Of a stretch of DNA of 64,000 nucleotides, positions 50,626 through 58,790 are shown in pieces. The notes beneath the pieces were generated by a model. That model was not told the origin of the DNA. It was given only the letters and a program-made list of their open reading frames with translations, and made no database searches. Position 1 is the first letter of the stretch, and each line of letters starts with the position of its first letter. The DNA comes from Streptomyces sp. (GTDB lineage Bacteria > Actinomycetota > Actinomycetes > Streptomycetales > Streptomycetaceae), in contig NZ_JAEKKT010000142.1 in NCBI RefSeq assembly GCF_019510245.1, forward strand, positions 59,361 through 123,360, given 5' to 3'. The position numbers and the translations under genes are program-made.

Positions 50626-50698
50626 GGGGACAAGACTGCCTTATCCGGACGGGAGCCTGCGCCGCCGGGTGCCGACTGCGGTCTACGGTGGTCCCGTG

Positions 50699-51352
50699 AT
50701 GGACGTCAGGCGCGCCGCGGAGCGCTACCCGGGAGGCGACCCGGCAACCGGCATCGAGTCCCGGCACGCCTTCTCCTTCGGCCCGCACTACGACCCCGGC
50801 AACCTCCGCTTCGGGGCGGTCATCGCCTGCAACGAGGAGCGCCTGGCACCGGGCGCCGGCTTCGACGAGCATCCGCACAGCCACACCGAGATCGTGACGT
50901 GGGTGGTCGAGGGCGAGCTCACGCACCGCGACTCGGCGGGCCACGAGACGGTGGTCCGCCACGGGGACGTCCAGCGCCTCAGCTCGGCGGGGGGCGTCCG
51001 CCACGTGGAGCGCAACGACGGGCCGCTGCCCCTGACCTTCGTCCAGATGTGGCTGGCCCCGGTGCGGCCCGGCGGCGAACCCTCCTACGACATCGTCCGC
51101 GGCATCGCCGACTCCACCCCGTACGCGGTCCCCGAAGCCGGCGCGATGCTCCACGTCCGCCGACTCGGCACTGGGGAGCGGACGGCGGTGCCGGACGGGG
51201 CGTACGTGTACGTGCACGTGGTACGGGGGGAAGTCCGGCTGGACGGGGAGGAGTTGGGGCCCGGGGACTCCGTACGGATCACCGACGCGAAGGACTTGGA
51301 GGCGTCGGGGGTCACGGAGGCGGAGTTGCTGCTGTGGGAAATGGCGAGCTGA
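50699..51352 (+). CDS. Pirin-family protein
   Basis: The 217-residue bicupin shows the pirin N-terminal signature with metal-binding His residues: FSFGPHYDPGNLRFG, DEHPHSHTEIVTWVVEGELTHRDSAGH and VRHGDVQRLSSAGGVRHVERN. Members are iron proteins with quercetinase or regulatory activity. ATG 50699 is preceded directly by a GTG at 50696, either of which may be used. It is divergent from fasR by 73 bp. Confidence 0.88.
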   Translation: MDVRRAAERYPGGDPATGIESRHAFSFGPHYDPGNLRFGAVIACNEERLAPGAGFDEHPHSHTEIVTWVVEGELTHRDSAGHETVVRHGDVQRLSSAGGVRHVERNDGPLPLTFVQMWLAPVRPGGEPSYDIVRGIADSTPYAVPEAGAMLHVRRLGTGERTAVPDGAYVYVHVVRGEVRLDGEELGPGDSVRITDAKDLEASGVTEAELLLWEMAS

Positions 51353-51370
51353 CGACGGCCGTTGTCCGCC

Positions 51371-51420
51371 CGCGGCCCGGTGGGGGTTGCTCGCGCAGTT
51401 CCCCGCGCTCCTGAAGGACG
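51371..51420 (-). repeat. Dispersed repeat A copy after the pirin gene
   Basis: GCCCGGTGGGGGTTGCTCGC, then GCAGTTCCCCGCGCTCCTGA, in minus orientation. Confidence 0.6.
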
Positions 51421-51425
51421 TAGCC

Positions 51426-51519
51426 GCGGGCAGTCGTGCCTCCCCAGTGCCTGAAGGGCCTGGTGCCCCCAGGCGGCACGGGTGGGCGCGGCGGCAACCG
51501 GCCGGCGCCGGTGAGCGTC
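51426..51519 (+). repeat. Repeat B, copy 1
   Basis: The element begins GCGGGCAGTCGTGCCTCCCC, then CCTGAAGGGCCTGG, then GGCGGCACGGGTGGGCGC and ends near GCGCCGGTGAGCG. A diverged second copy lies at 58797-58893. It sits between the pirin gene and the convergent beta-lactamase-fold gene. Confidence 0.75.
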
Positions 51520-51532
51520 CCCCCAGCTGACC

Positions 51533-52357
51533 TCAGCCTCTCAGCTCCGCCAGCACCGCGTCCGTGAACGCCGGCCACGCCTCGATCGCCCAGGGGCCGA
51601 ACGCCCTGTCCGTCAGCGCGACACACGCCAACCCCGCCTCCGGGTCCACCCACACGAACGTGCCCGCCTGCCCGAAGTGCCCGAACGTCCGCGGCGAGGA
51701 CGAAGACCCCGTCCAGTGCGGCGACTTGGAGTCCCGGATCTCGTAGCCCAGCCCCCAGTCGTTCGGGTTCTGGTGCCCGTACCCCGGCAGCACGCCCTTC
51801 GTGCCCGGGTACTGCACGCTCAGCGTCGCCTCCGCCACCGTCCGCGGATCCAGCAGCTTCGGCGCCTGCAGCTCCGCCGCGAAGCGGAGCAGGTCCGACA
51901 CGCACGACACGCCGTCCTTCGCCGGCGACCCGTCCAGCGACGTCGACGTCATGCCCAGCGGCTCCAGCACCGCCTGTCGCGCGTACTCCGCGAACGGCAT
52001 CTCCGTCGCCTTGGCGACATGCTCCCCGAGCACCTCGAACCCGGCGTTCGAGTACAGCCGCCGCTCCCCGGGCGGCGCCATGACCCGGTGCTCGTCGAAG
52101 GCCAGCCCCGAGGTGTGCGCGAGCAGGTGCCGTACCGTCGCCCCCTCCGGCCCCGCCGGCTCGTCGAGCTCGACCGCCCCCTCCTCGTACGCGACGAGCA
52201 CCGCGTACGCCGCCAGCGGCTTGGTGACGGAGGCCAGCGGGAAGCGGTGCCCGACCGGCCCGTGGGTCCCGGGGACCGTCCCGTCGGCGCGTACGACACC
52301 CGCCGCGGCGGTGGGGACGGGCCAGTTCTCGATCGAGGCGAGGCTGTTCAAGGACAT
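51533..52357 (-). CDS. Beta-lactamase-fold serine hydrolase
   Basis: The 274-residue protein has the nucleophile SxxK in PLASVTKPLAAY, the second-motif YSN in RRLYSNAGFEV and HFGQAGTFVW near the C-terminus. It has no signal peptide, so it is probably a cytoplasmic esterase or DD-peptidase-like enzyme. The next gene (GNAT) ends 18 bp upstream on the same strand, so the two form an operon. Confidence 0.88.
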   Translation of the reverse strand: MSLNSLASIENWPVPTAAAGVVRADGTVPGTHGPVGHRFPLASVTKPLAAYAVLVAYEEGAVELDEPAGPEGATVRHLLAHTSGLAFDEHRVMAPPGERRLYSNAGFEVLGEHVAKATEMPFAEYARQAVLEPLGMTSTSLDGSPAKDGVSCVSDLLRFAAELQAPKLLDPRTVAEATLSVQYPGTKGVLPGYGHQNPNDWGLGYEIRDSKSPHWTGSSSSPRTFGHFGQAGTFVWVDPEAGLACVALTDRAFGPWAIEAWPAFTDAVLAELRG

Positions 52358-52375
52358 GCCACGACCCTAAGCGGC

Positions 52376-52846
52376 TCAGAGCCGCAGCATCATCGTGGGG
52401 TCCGGCTTGTGGACGAAGCCGAGCGCGGCGTAGAGCGGCTCGGCCTCCGCGGACGCGGTCAGCATGACCTGCCCCGCACCCCGCTCACGGAACCAGGCCA
52501 GCAGCTCCTCCATGCACGCGCGCGCGTACCCGCGCCGACGGGCGTCCGGGTCGGTCGCCACGCTGAACACGTACCCGGAGCGGCCGTGCGGGCTGCCCGC
52601 CTTGCCGATCCGGTAGTCGACGGTCCCGGCGACCAGCGCGGCCAGCGCCCCCGGCCGGTCCGGATGGTCGACGACGAACGCGGCGAAGTCCCCGTCCGGC
52701 TCGCCCAGCCTCTCCTCCAGCGCCAGCCGCGCCTGGGCGTGCCATCCTGTGGAGCTGTCCCCGCCGGGCAGTGCGTCGATCATCACCTGGCGCAGACGCA
52801 GCACTTCCGCGGCGTCCTCGGCCGTGGCACGGCGTACGAGACTCAT
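52376..52846 (-). CDS. GNAT-family N-acetyltransferase
   Basis: The 156-residue protein has the acetyl-CoA-binding motif VATDPDARRRGYARACMEELLAWF and the C-terminal LTASAEAEPLYAALGFVH. The substrate is unknown. ATG 52846 begins VRRATAEDAAEVLRLR, the expected GNAT start; the longer frame is shadow sequence. It is divergent from the MerR gene. Confidence 0.9.
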   Translation of the reverse strand: MSLVRRATAEDAAEVLRLRQVMIDALPGGDSSTGWHAQARLALEERLGEPDGDFAAFVVDHPDRPGALAALVAGTVDYRIGKAGSPHGRSGYVFSVATDPDARRRGYARACMEELLAWFRERGAGQVMLTASAEAEPLYAALGFVHKPDPTMMLRL

Positions 52847-52906
52847 GCCCCGCACGCTACTCACCGCCGGGGCCGCCCGTCGTGGGTATTTCTTACCGGG
52901 TTCCGC

Positions 52907-52935
52907 TTGCTTCGAGTGCACTCGAAGGTCATAGC
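52907..52935 (+). promoter_or_regulatory. MerR-type promoter with perfect 18-bp palindrome
   Basis: CTTCGAGTGCACTCGAAG (52910-52927) is a perfect palindrome. It lies between a TTGCTT -35-like hexamer (52907-52912) and CATAGC (52930-52935), a 17-bp spacing. MerR regulators act at palindromes placed between the -35 and -10 elements. Confidence 0.7.
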
Positions 52936-52943
52936 GTGGGCGC

Positions 52944-53411
52944 ATGACGGTGATGCAGACCACGACCGCGACCCCCACCCAGCAGTCCGACCGCGCGCCC
53001 GCCGACATCTGTTCCGCCCCGCCCCGGCGGCACCCGCGCCCCGAGGGCCAGGACCGCTACACGATCAGCGAGGTCGTCGCCTTCACCGGCCTGACCGCCC
53101 ACACCCTGCGCTGGTACGAGCGGATCGGCCTGATGTCCAGCATCGACCGCTCCCACACCGGCCAGCGCCGCTACAGCAACCGCGACCTGGACTGGCTCGA
53201 CTTCGTGACCAAGCTCCGCCTGACCGGCATGCCGGTGGCCGACATGGTCCGCTACGCGGAGCTGGTGAGGGAAGGCGAGACGACCTACCCCGAGCGCCGC
53301 GCACTGCTGGAGCAGACGCGCAGGGACGTCGTGTCGAGGATCGCCGAACTCCACGACACGCTGTCGGTCCTGGACCGGAAAATCAGTTTCTACGAGACGG
53401 GTGGCAGCTGA
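52944..53411 (+). CDS. MerR-family transcriptional regulator
   Basis: The 155-residue protein has an N-terminal extension with one Cys (ICSAPPRRH), then a MerR HTH (YTISEVVAFTGLTAHTLRWYERIGLMSSIDRSHTGQRRYSNRDLDWLDFVTKLR) and a dimerisation helix ending in LDRKISFYETGG. There is no Cys pattern for metal sensing after the HTH, so it probably senses another signal. A perfect palindrome in its promoter suggests autoregulation, and the same region could control the divergent GNAT operon. Confidence 0.93.
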   Translation: MTVMQTTTATPTQQSDRAPADICSAPPRRHPRPEGQDRYTISEVVAFTGLTAHTLRWYERIGLMSSIDRSHTGQRRYSNRDLDWLDFVTKLRLTGMPVADMVRYAELVREGETTYPERRALLEQTRRDVVSRIAELHDTLSVLDRKISFYETGGS

Positions 53412-53427
53412 AGCGCCCTCACGACAG

Positions 53428-53510
53428 GCGCGCCCCGATAGGGGCGCTGGGGGTACCCCCGGCCGAAGGCTGGGGGAGGAACTGCGCGAGCAACCCACCA
53501 CCCGCACCCG
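53428..53510 (+). repeat. Dispersed repeat A copy after the MerR gene
   Basis: GCGCCCCGATAGGGGCGC, GGGGGTACCCCC, CCGAAGGCTGGGGGAGGAAC, then TGCGCGAGCAACC. It is nearly identical to the copy at about 10.95 kb and lies between convergent genes. Confidence 0.8.
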
Positions 53511-53520
53511 ACAACGCACC

Positions 53521-54372
53521 TCACAGCTCCGCCAGCAACTCCGCCTTCTTCGCGGCGAACTCCTCGTCGGTCACCAGCCCCGCCCGATGCAGCTCCCCCA
53601 GATGCCGGATCCGCTCCGCGATGTCCGCGGGGTCCCGCCGCCCCGCCGACACCGGCACCGCGGCGGCCCCCTTGGCCCGCAGGGCCTCCAGCACCGCCGC
53701 CGCGAACGGCAGCGACTCGTGCACCGGCCCGTATCCCAGCCCGAACACCACGGTCGCCGGATCCTGGTCGGCCGGGACCGTAGGAGCCGCCCCCGCGAGG
53801 TCCCGCCGCAGCAGCCGCAGGTGCCCCTCGAAGGCCTCGGGCGACCGCCACTCCACACCCCCGAGGTCGGCGACGGCGAAACTCTGGTCGCCGGCCTTCC
53901 ACTTCGCCGTGGACGCGCCCGTCCACGACCACCGGAAGTGCACGGCCCTGCCGTCGAAGCTCGCCTTCCCGTCGTACGCCTTGAACTGCCGGGGCCCCTC
54001 GGGCGCGGCGACCAGGAACCTGTCCGCCGGTCCGGACTCCGTGAGCAGCGGTCGCAGCTCGTCGGCGTAGTACTCGGCGAGGGTCGCCCGCTCCGCCGGG
54101 ACCACCAGGCGGTAGGGGTCGCTGCCGTCCTTCAGCTGTCCGGCAGCCGCCTCCAGCAGCGGGTCGGCACCGGGGCGCGGCTCGGCCTTCAGTACGACCG
54201 TGCCCCGCTTGCCGGGTGTGAGCGTCACGCCCTCCAGGGCGGCCAGCGGAACCCGGCGTTCGCCCAGGCTCTGGAACAGCTTGGGTGTTCGAATCCCCCG
54301 TTCGTAACGGATGAGCACGGAGTCGGACTCGAACTCCCAGGCGGCATGAAATCCGGCCAGTACGTCACCCAT
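53521..54372 (-). CDS. DUF4429 protein with C-terminal SHOCT motif
   Basis: The 283-residue protein has two DUF4429 beta-domains (DVLAGFHAAWEFESDSVLIRYERGIRTPKLFQSLGERRVPL, then AYDGKASFDGRAVHFRWSW) and a C-terminal SHOCT motif (IRHLGELHRAGLVTDEEFAAKKAELL). The function is unknown; SHOCT motifs often mediate oligomerisation. ATG 54372 is chosen because DVLAGFHAAW is the conserved start. The alpha/beta hydrolase gene ends 68 bp upstream. Confidence 0.85.
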   Translation of the reverse strand: MGDVLAGFHAAWEFESDSVLIRYERGIRTPKLFQSLGERRVPLAALEGVTLTPGKRGTVVLKAEPRPGADPLLEAAAGQLKDGSDPYRLVVPAERATLAEYYADELRPLLTESGPADRFLVAAPEGPRQFKAYDGKASFDGRAVHFRWSWTGASTAKWKAGDQSFAVADLGGVEWRSPEAFEGHLRLLRRDLAGAAPTVPADQDPATVVFGLGYGPVHESLPFAAAVLEALRAKGAAAVPVSAGRRDPADIAERIRHLGELHRAGLVTDEEFAAKKAELLAEL

Positions 54373-54439
54373 GCGGCTCATCGTATGCGGCACGTGCTTC
54401 CCAGTCCCATCCCCGCGCATACCGCACTTCCTGGTGTCT

Positions 54440-55657
54440 CTACGCGCGTCCGGCCATCAACGTGCCGGACAAACCCGCCCGGCACCCGTCATCGTCGTGG
54501 GCGCAGGTCACCGCGCCGTATGCGCCGACCCCGACGTCCGCGAGGTTGCGCAGGCTGTCCGTGCCCGGCTCGAAGTAGCCGGCGTGCCCCTTGGCGTCGT
54601 GCGCCGACAGCACCCGGGCGCCGAAGGAGGAGGAGACGGGGTCGGCGCCGTGGCCGAGTCCGCCGAGCTCCAGGTAGGGGACGTCCTGGATCCAGTCGGA
54701 GGCGTCCCGCATCGCCCACACCCGGGCCGAGGTGCCCAGGTGGGAGGCGTTCTCGACGCGCATGCCGGGGCTCGCGGCCACCGCTATGTCGGCCACTCGG
54801 TCCGGCATGGCGTGCGCGGCGACCCCGCAGACCACCGAGCCGTAGCTGTGGCAGAACATCGACACCGGCGCGTCCCCGGGCAGCGCGCGCAGCAGTGCGT
54901 TGAGGCGAACGGCGCCCTGCTCGGCGGCCATCCCGGTCGCCGCGTCCACGCCGAGGCCGTCGGGCGCGGTGTAGTCGGCCCAGGCGATGACCGCCGTACG
55001 GGTCGAGGGGCTCGCCGTGCGCTCCGCCCGGTACAGCGCCTTGGCCATGCCGACCGGCGCGGTGTACTGGCGGTTCGTCTTCTGGAAGGTGAGCAGGTCG
55101 GTGTCGACGCCGGGCACGACGACGGAGATCCGCTCGGCCTTCGTGAGGTCGCCGAAGACCTCCGCGACCCGGCCGCTGCCGTCCGGGTCGAAGGCGAGGA
55201 TCTGCCGGCCCTTCGTCATCAGCGCCTCGTAGCGGTGCATACGACGGCCGGCGTCCTGTTGCCCGGCCGCGCTGAGCCGTGGGTCGTGCATACGTTTCTT
55301 CTCGACCGCGCGCTGCTGGTCGAGGGCGATGTCGTTGGCGCGGTAGCGCAGTTCGGCCGGGGCGCCGTTCATGTTGCCCACGGCGAGCGGGTAACGGTGC
55401 ACGAGCCGGCCGCGCTCCTGCGCGGTGAGCGACGCGAAGAACCGGGTGAGCAGCGCGGGCGACGCCTCCGGGTCCGGCAGGTGCAGGCCGTGGACGCTCC
55501 CGCGCTCCCACTTGGCGAGGGAGGTCTGCAGGGCGGTGGTCTCGCGGTGCGTGCGCAGGGCGGTCCAGCCGGTGGTCGCGAGCATCACGAACACGACGGC
55601 CAGGGCAAGCAGTGCGCGCCAGACGTTGAGGGGCGGGGAGGTGTCGAAGGAAGTCAC
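54440..55657 (-). CDS. DUF1023-type alpha/beta hydrolase, membrane-anchored
   Basis: The 405-residue protein has a single N-terminal transmembrane helix (WRALLALAVVFVMLATTGWTAL) and an extracellular alpha/beta hydrolase domain of the DUF1023 type. The nucleophile Ser is in MFCHSYGSVVCG, followed by DIAVAASPGMRVENASHLG, and the His is probably in HAGYFEPGTDSL. The C-terminus holds a Cys pair (VTCAHDDDGCRAG). The substrate is unknown. Confidence 0.85.
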   Translation of the reverse strand: MTSFDTSPPLNVWRALLALAVVFVMLATTGWTALRTHRETTALQTSLAKWERGSVHGLHLPDPEASPALLTRFFASLTAQERGRLVHRYPLAVGNMNGAPAELRYRANDIALDQQRAVEKKRMHDPRLSAAGQQDAGRRMHRYEALMTKGRQILAFDPDGSGRVAEVFGDLTKAERISVVVPGVDTDLLTFQKTNRQYTAPVGMAKALYRAERTASPSTRTAVIAWADYTAPDGLGVDAATGMAAEQGAVRLNALLRALPGDAPVSMFCHSYGSVVCGVAAHAMPDRVADIAVAASPGMRVENASHLGTSARVWAMRDASDWIQDVPYLELGGLGHGADPVSSSFGARVLSAHDAKGHAGYFEPGTDSLRNLADVGVGAYGAVTCAHDDDGCRAGLSGTLMAGRA

Positions 55658-55772
55658 TGGGAGGACACACTAGGAGAACGAAGGGGTCTCGCGGTAACGG
55701 AGTGACAGTTATCACGTTTCGGCAAACGTGAGGCCTGTCTCAGGGCCGTGTGAAGGGGCATGTGAAGGAGCG

Positions 55773-56399
55773 TCAGCTCGCGCGCCAGTTCCCGGTGAGG
55801 GCCGGTCCCACCTGATCGAGGTACGAGGCGGTGAGTTCGCGGATCGCCGTGACGCTGAAGTCGTCACCGACCGACCAGCGCCGCTCGGTGACCCGGATGA
55901 CCGCGCCGAACACGGCGACCACGAGCCGGGGCCGGGGATCGGTGTCCGGGTCGACGCCCTCCCGCTCGGCGACGATCCGCGCGATCTCCTCCTCCGTCTC
56001 CGACTGACGGCGCAGCCGGGCGGCGAACAGGGCCGGGGTCGCCTCGATCATCTTGTACGTGCGCAGGAACAGCTCGACCGGGACGTACCGCTCGATCGCC
56101 TGCTCGATGGTGTCCCAGCTGTCCATGACCGACCGGCGCAGCGCCTCCAGCGGGGGCTCCCCGGGCGGCCGGCGGCGCACGGCCTCGACGTAGTGCTCCT
56201 CGGTGAGCCGGGGCACGAAGAAGGCCACGTCCTCCTTGCTGGCGAAGTAGCGGAAGAAGGTGCGCTGTGAGACGTCGACGGACGCGACGATCTCGTCGAC
56301 GGTGGTGTGCTCGTAGCCCTGGGTCACGAACAGTTCGAGGGCGGACCGCAGCAGTGTGTCCCGGGTGCGCTGTTTCTTGCGTTCGCGCAGCGTTTCCAT
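55773..56399 (-). CDS. TetR-family transcriptional regulator
   Basis: The 208-residue protein has a TetR HTH (TRDTLLRSALELFVTQGYEHTTVDEIVASVDVSQRTFFRYFASKEDVAF). It is divergent from an MFS multidrug exporter with only 66 bp between starts, the classic repressor-pump arrangement. An inverted repeat overlaps the shared promoter region. Confidence 0.94.
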   Translation of the reverse strand: METLRERKKQRTRDTLLRSALELFVTQGYEHTTVDEIVASVDVSQRTFFRYFASKEDVAFFVPRLTEEHYVEAVRRRPPGEPPLEALRRSVMDSWDTIEQAIERYVPVELFLRTYKMIEATPALFAARLRRQSETEEEIARIVAEREGVDPDTDPRPRLVVAVFGAVIRVTERRWSVGDDFSVTAIRELTASYLDQVGPALTGNWRAS

Positions 56400-56401
56400 G
56401 C

Positions 56402-56442
56402 CTGACAGTTACTGACTAGTGAATTTGTTTGTCAACTGTCAG
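56402..56442. promoter_or_regulatory. Candidate TetR operator in the divergent promoter region
   Basis: CTGACAGTT (56402-56410) and AACTGTCAG (56434-56442) form a perfect 9-bp inverted repeat with a 23-bp AT-richer centre. Further half-site copies (CTGACTAGT, GCTGTCACTAG) flank it. Confidence 0.6.
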
Positions 56443-56465
56443 TGGCTGTCACTAGCCTCGCACAC

Positions 56466-58085
56466 ATGACTAGTCAGACCACGATCGACACGGCGGGGTC
56501 GGGGGACAAGGCGCCAGCAGCCCTGCCGGAACAGCCGCCGGCCTCCGGCCTGCGCGGCCACCCCTGGTTCACCCTGATAACCGTCGCCGTCGGGGTCATG
56601 ATGGTCGCCCTCGACGGCACCATCGTGGCCATCGCCAACCCCGCGATCCAGAAGGACCTCGGCGCCACCTTCGCCCAGGTCCAGTGGATCACCAACGGCT
56701 ACTTCCTCGCCCTCGCGGTCTCCCTGATCACCGCGGGCAAGCTCGGCGACCGCTTCGGCCACCGGCAGACGTTCCTGATCGGCGTCGTCGGCTTCGCCTC
56801 GGCCTCCGGGGCCATCGGCCTGTCCGACAGCATCGGCCTGGTCGTCACCTTCCGTGTCTTCCAGGGCCTGTTCGGCGCGCTGCTGATGCCGGCCGCGCTC
56901 GGCCTGCTGCGGGCCACCTTCCCGGCCGAGAAGCTCAACATGGCGATCGGCATCTGGGGCATGGTCATCGGCGCCTCCACGGCCGGCGGCCCGATCCTCG
57001 GCGGTGTGCTGGTCCAGCACGTCAGCTGGCAGTCGGTGTTCTTCATCAACGTGCCGGTCGGAGCCCTCGCCCTGGTCCTGGGTGTGGTGATGCTGCTCGA
57101 CCACCGTGCGGAGAACGCGCCGCGCTCCTTCGACCTGCTCGGCATCGGCCTGCTCTCCGGCGCCATGTTCTGCCTGGTCTGGGCGCTCATCAAGGCGCCG
57201 AGCTGGGGCTGGGGCGACGGCAAGACGTGGACGTTCATCGCCGTGTCGGTGCTGGGCTTCGCCCTCTTCTCCTTCTGGGAGACGCGGGTCAAGGAGCCGC
57301 TCATCCCGCTGGGCCTGTTCCGCTCGGTCCCGCTGTCGGCGGGTGTCGTGCTGATGGTCCTGATGGCCATCGCCTTCATGGGCGGCCTGTTCTTCGTGAC
57401 GTTCTACCTCCAGAACGTGCACGGCATGGACCCGGTCGACGCCGGCCTCCACCTCCTCCCGCTCACCGGCATGATGATCGTCGGCTCCCCGCTGGCCGGC
57501 GCCGCGATCACCAAGCTCGGCCCGCGCATCCCGCTGGCCGGCGGCATGGCGGCCACCGCGATCGCCATGTACGGCATGTCCACGCTGAAGGCGGACACCG
57601 GCAGCGCGCTCATGTCCCTCTGGTTCGCCCTGCTCGGTCTCGGCCTCGCGCCGGTCATGGTGGGCGCCACCGAGGTCATCGTCGGCAACGCGCCGATGGA
57701 ACTGTCCGGTGTGGCCGGCGGTCTCCAGCAGGCCGCGATGCAGATCGGCGGCAGCCTCGGTACGGCCGTCCTCGGCGCCGTGATGGCCTCCAAGGTCGAC
57801 AACGACCTCCCGGGCAACTGGGCCGACGCGGGGCTGCCGAAGCTGACCGGCGCACAGCTGGCGCAGGCCTCGGAAGCCGTCCAGGTCGGTGTCGCGCCGG
57901 TCGCCAAGGGCACGCCCGCGGAGATCGCCGCGAAGATCTCCGGCGTCGCGCACGACACGTTCATCTCCGGTATGAGCCTCGCCTCGCTGGTCGCGGCGGG
58001 CGTGGCGGCGGTCGCGATCCTGGTGGCGCTGCTCACCAAGCGCGGCGAGAACGCGGGCGCCGACGCGGGTGTCGGCCACATCTGA
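56466..58085 (+). CDS. MFS drug exporter, DHA2 (EmrB/QacA) family
   Basis: The 539-residue membrane protein has 14 predicted helices. The DHA2 motif A is seen in LITAGKLGDRFGHRQTFLIGV and motif C in GIWGMVIGASTAGGPILGGVLV. It exports toxic compounds using the proton gradient. ATG 56466 (TSQTTIDTAG) fits the family; the frame to 56442 would start inside the operator. It is controlled by the divergent TetR. Confidence 0.93.
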   Translation: MTSQTTIDTAGSGDKAPAALPEQPPASGLRGHPWFTLITVAVGVMMVALDGTIVAIANPAIQKDLGATFAQVQWITNGYFLALAVSLITAGKLGDRFGHRQTFLIGVVGFASASGAIGLSDSIGLVVTFRVFQGLFGALLMPAALGLLRATFPAEKLNMAIGIWGMVIGASTAGGPILGGVLVQHVSWQSVFFINVPVGALALVLGVVMLLDHRAENAPRSFDLLGIGLLSGAMFCLVWALIKAPSWGWGDGKTWTFIAVSVLGFALFSFWETRVKEPLIPLGLFRSVPLSAGVVLMVLMAIAFMGGLFFVTFYLQNVHGMDPVDAGLHLLPLTGMMIVGSPLAGAAITKLGPRIPLAGGMAATAIAMYGMSTLKADTGSALMSLWFALLGLGLAPVMVGATEVIVGNAPMELSGVAGGLQQAAMQIGGSLGTAVLGAVMASKVDNDLPGNWADAGLPKLTGAQLAQASEAVQVGVAPVAKGTPAEIAAKISGVAHDTFISGMSLASLVAAGVAAVAILVALLTKRGENAGADAGVGHI

Positions 58086-58309
58086 CGCCGATTCGGGCGC
58101 AGTTCACCTATCAGGGTGACTCCGCTAAAGATTCCTCGCCCTGGGCACGCGCCGCAGGTCACAGTGGGTCAAGTCCTCCGCAGGGCATGGGGGACAGCCG
58201 GGCCGCGGCGCGCTGCCGGAGGGGGGCAGCGCGCGGGCAGGTCTGCGGACGCGGAACAGGGGTACCCGATCGTCAACCCGAACAGGTCACGGAGACCGAG
58301 GAGTTGATG

Positions 58310-58600
58310 ATGGCGAGCTTCGGGCAACGAACACGCGGGTACCCCCGTTCACGTGGCGCCGTGGGCCCACGGGGCGGGCTGGACCGCGACACGCTGGGCA
58401 TCATCGGCACGATCTGCGCCGTCGCCGGCTTCTTCACGCTGGGGATCGTGCTGGGGCCTGCGGCGCTGGTGTGCGGCTGGCTCTCCATGGGCTGGTCGTG
58501 GAACCCGAAGAGTTCCATACCGGCGCTGGTGGCGGTGGTGCTGGGAGCGATCGACACGCTGCTGGCACTGCTGTGGCTGGGCGGCGTCTCACCGCTGTAG
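58310..58600 (+). CDS. Small membrane protein, DUF4190-like
   Basis: The 96-residue protein has a basic, Gly/Arg-rich N-terminus and two hydrophobic segments: GIIGTICAVAGFFTLGIVLGPAALVCGWLSMGW and IPALVAVVLGAIDTLLALLWLGG. This hairpin form matches DUF4190-type proteins of actinobacteria, which have no known function. ATG 58310 follows GAGGAG; a second ATG at 58307 is close. A run of repeats starts at its stop. Confidence 0.75.
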   Translation: MASFGQRTRGYPRSRGAVGPRGGLDRDTLGIIGTICAVAGFFTLGIVLGPAALVCGWLSMGWSWNPKSSIPALVAVVLGAIDTLLALLWLGGVSPL

Positions 58601-58605
58601 CCCAC

Positions 58606-58698
58606 GGGCCGGTGGGGGCTGGTCGCGGTTCCCCGCGGGCCGGTGGGGGCTGGTCGCGGTTCCCCGCGGGCCGGTGGGGGCTTGGGGCGCGCAGTTCC
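58606..58698 (+). repeat. 31-bp tandem repeat within repeat A region
   Basis: The unit GGGCCGGTGGGGGCTGGTCG, then CGGTTCCCCGC, starts at 58606 and 58637 with full copies and at 58668 partially. It comes from the minus-oriented core of repeat A. Confidence 0.85.
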
Positions 58699-58744
58699 TC
58701 CCCCAGCCTTCGGCCGGGGGTACCTCCAGCGCCCCTGACGGGGC
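58682..58744 (-). repeat. Dispersed repeat A copy
   Basis: The minus strand reads the palindrome, GGTACCCCCGGCCGAAGGCT, GGGGGAGGAACTGCGCGCCC. It follows the small membrane protein gene. Confidence 0.75.
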
Positions 58745-58790
58745 CCTCACGGGGCGGCGCCCACCCACGAAGCGGCGCCGCGCAAGTGTC

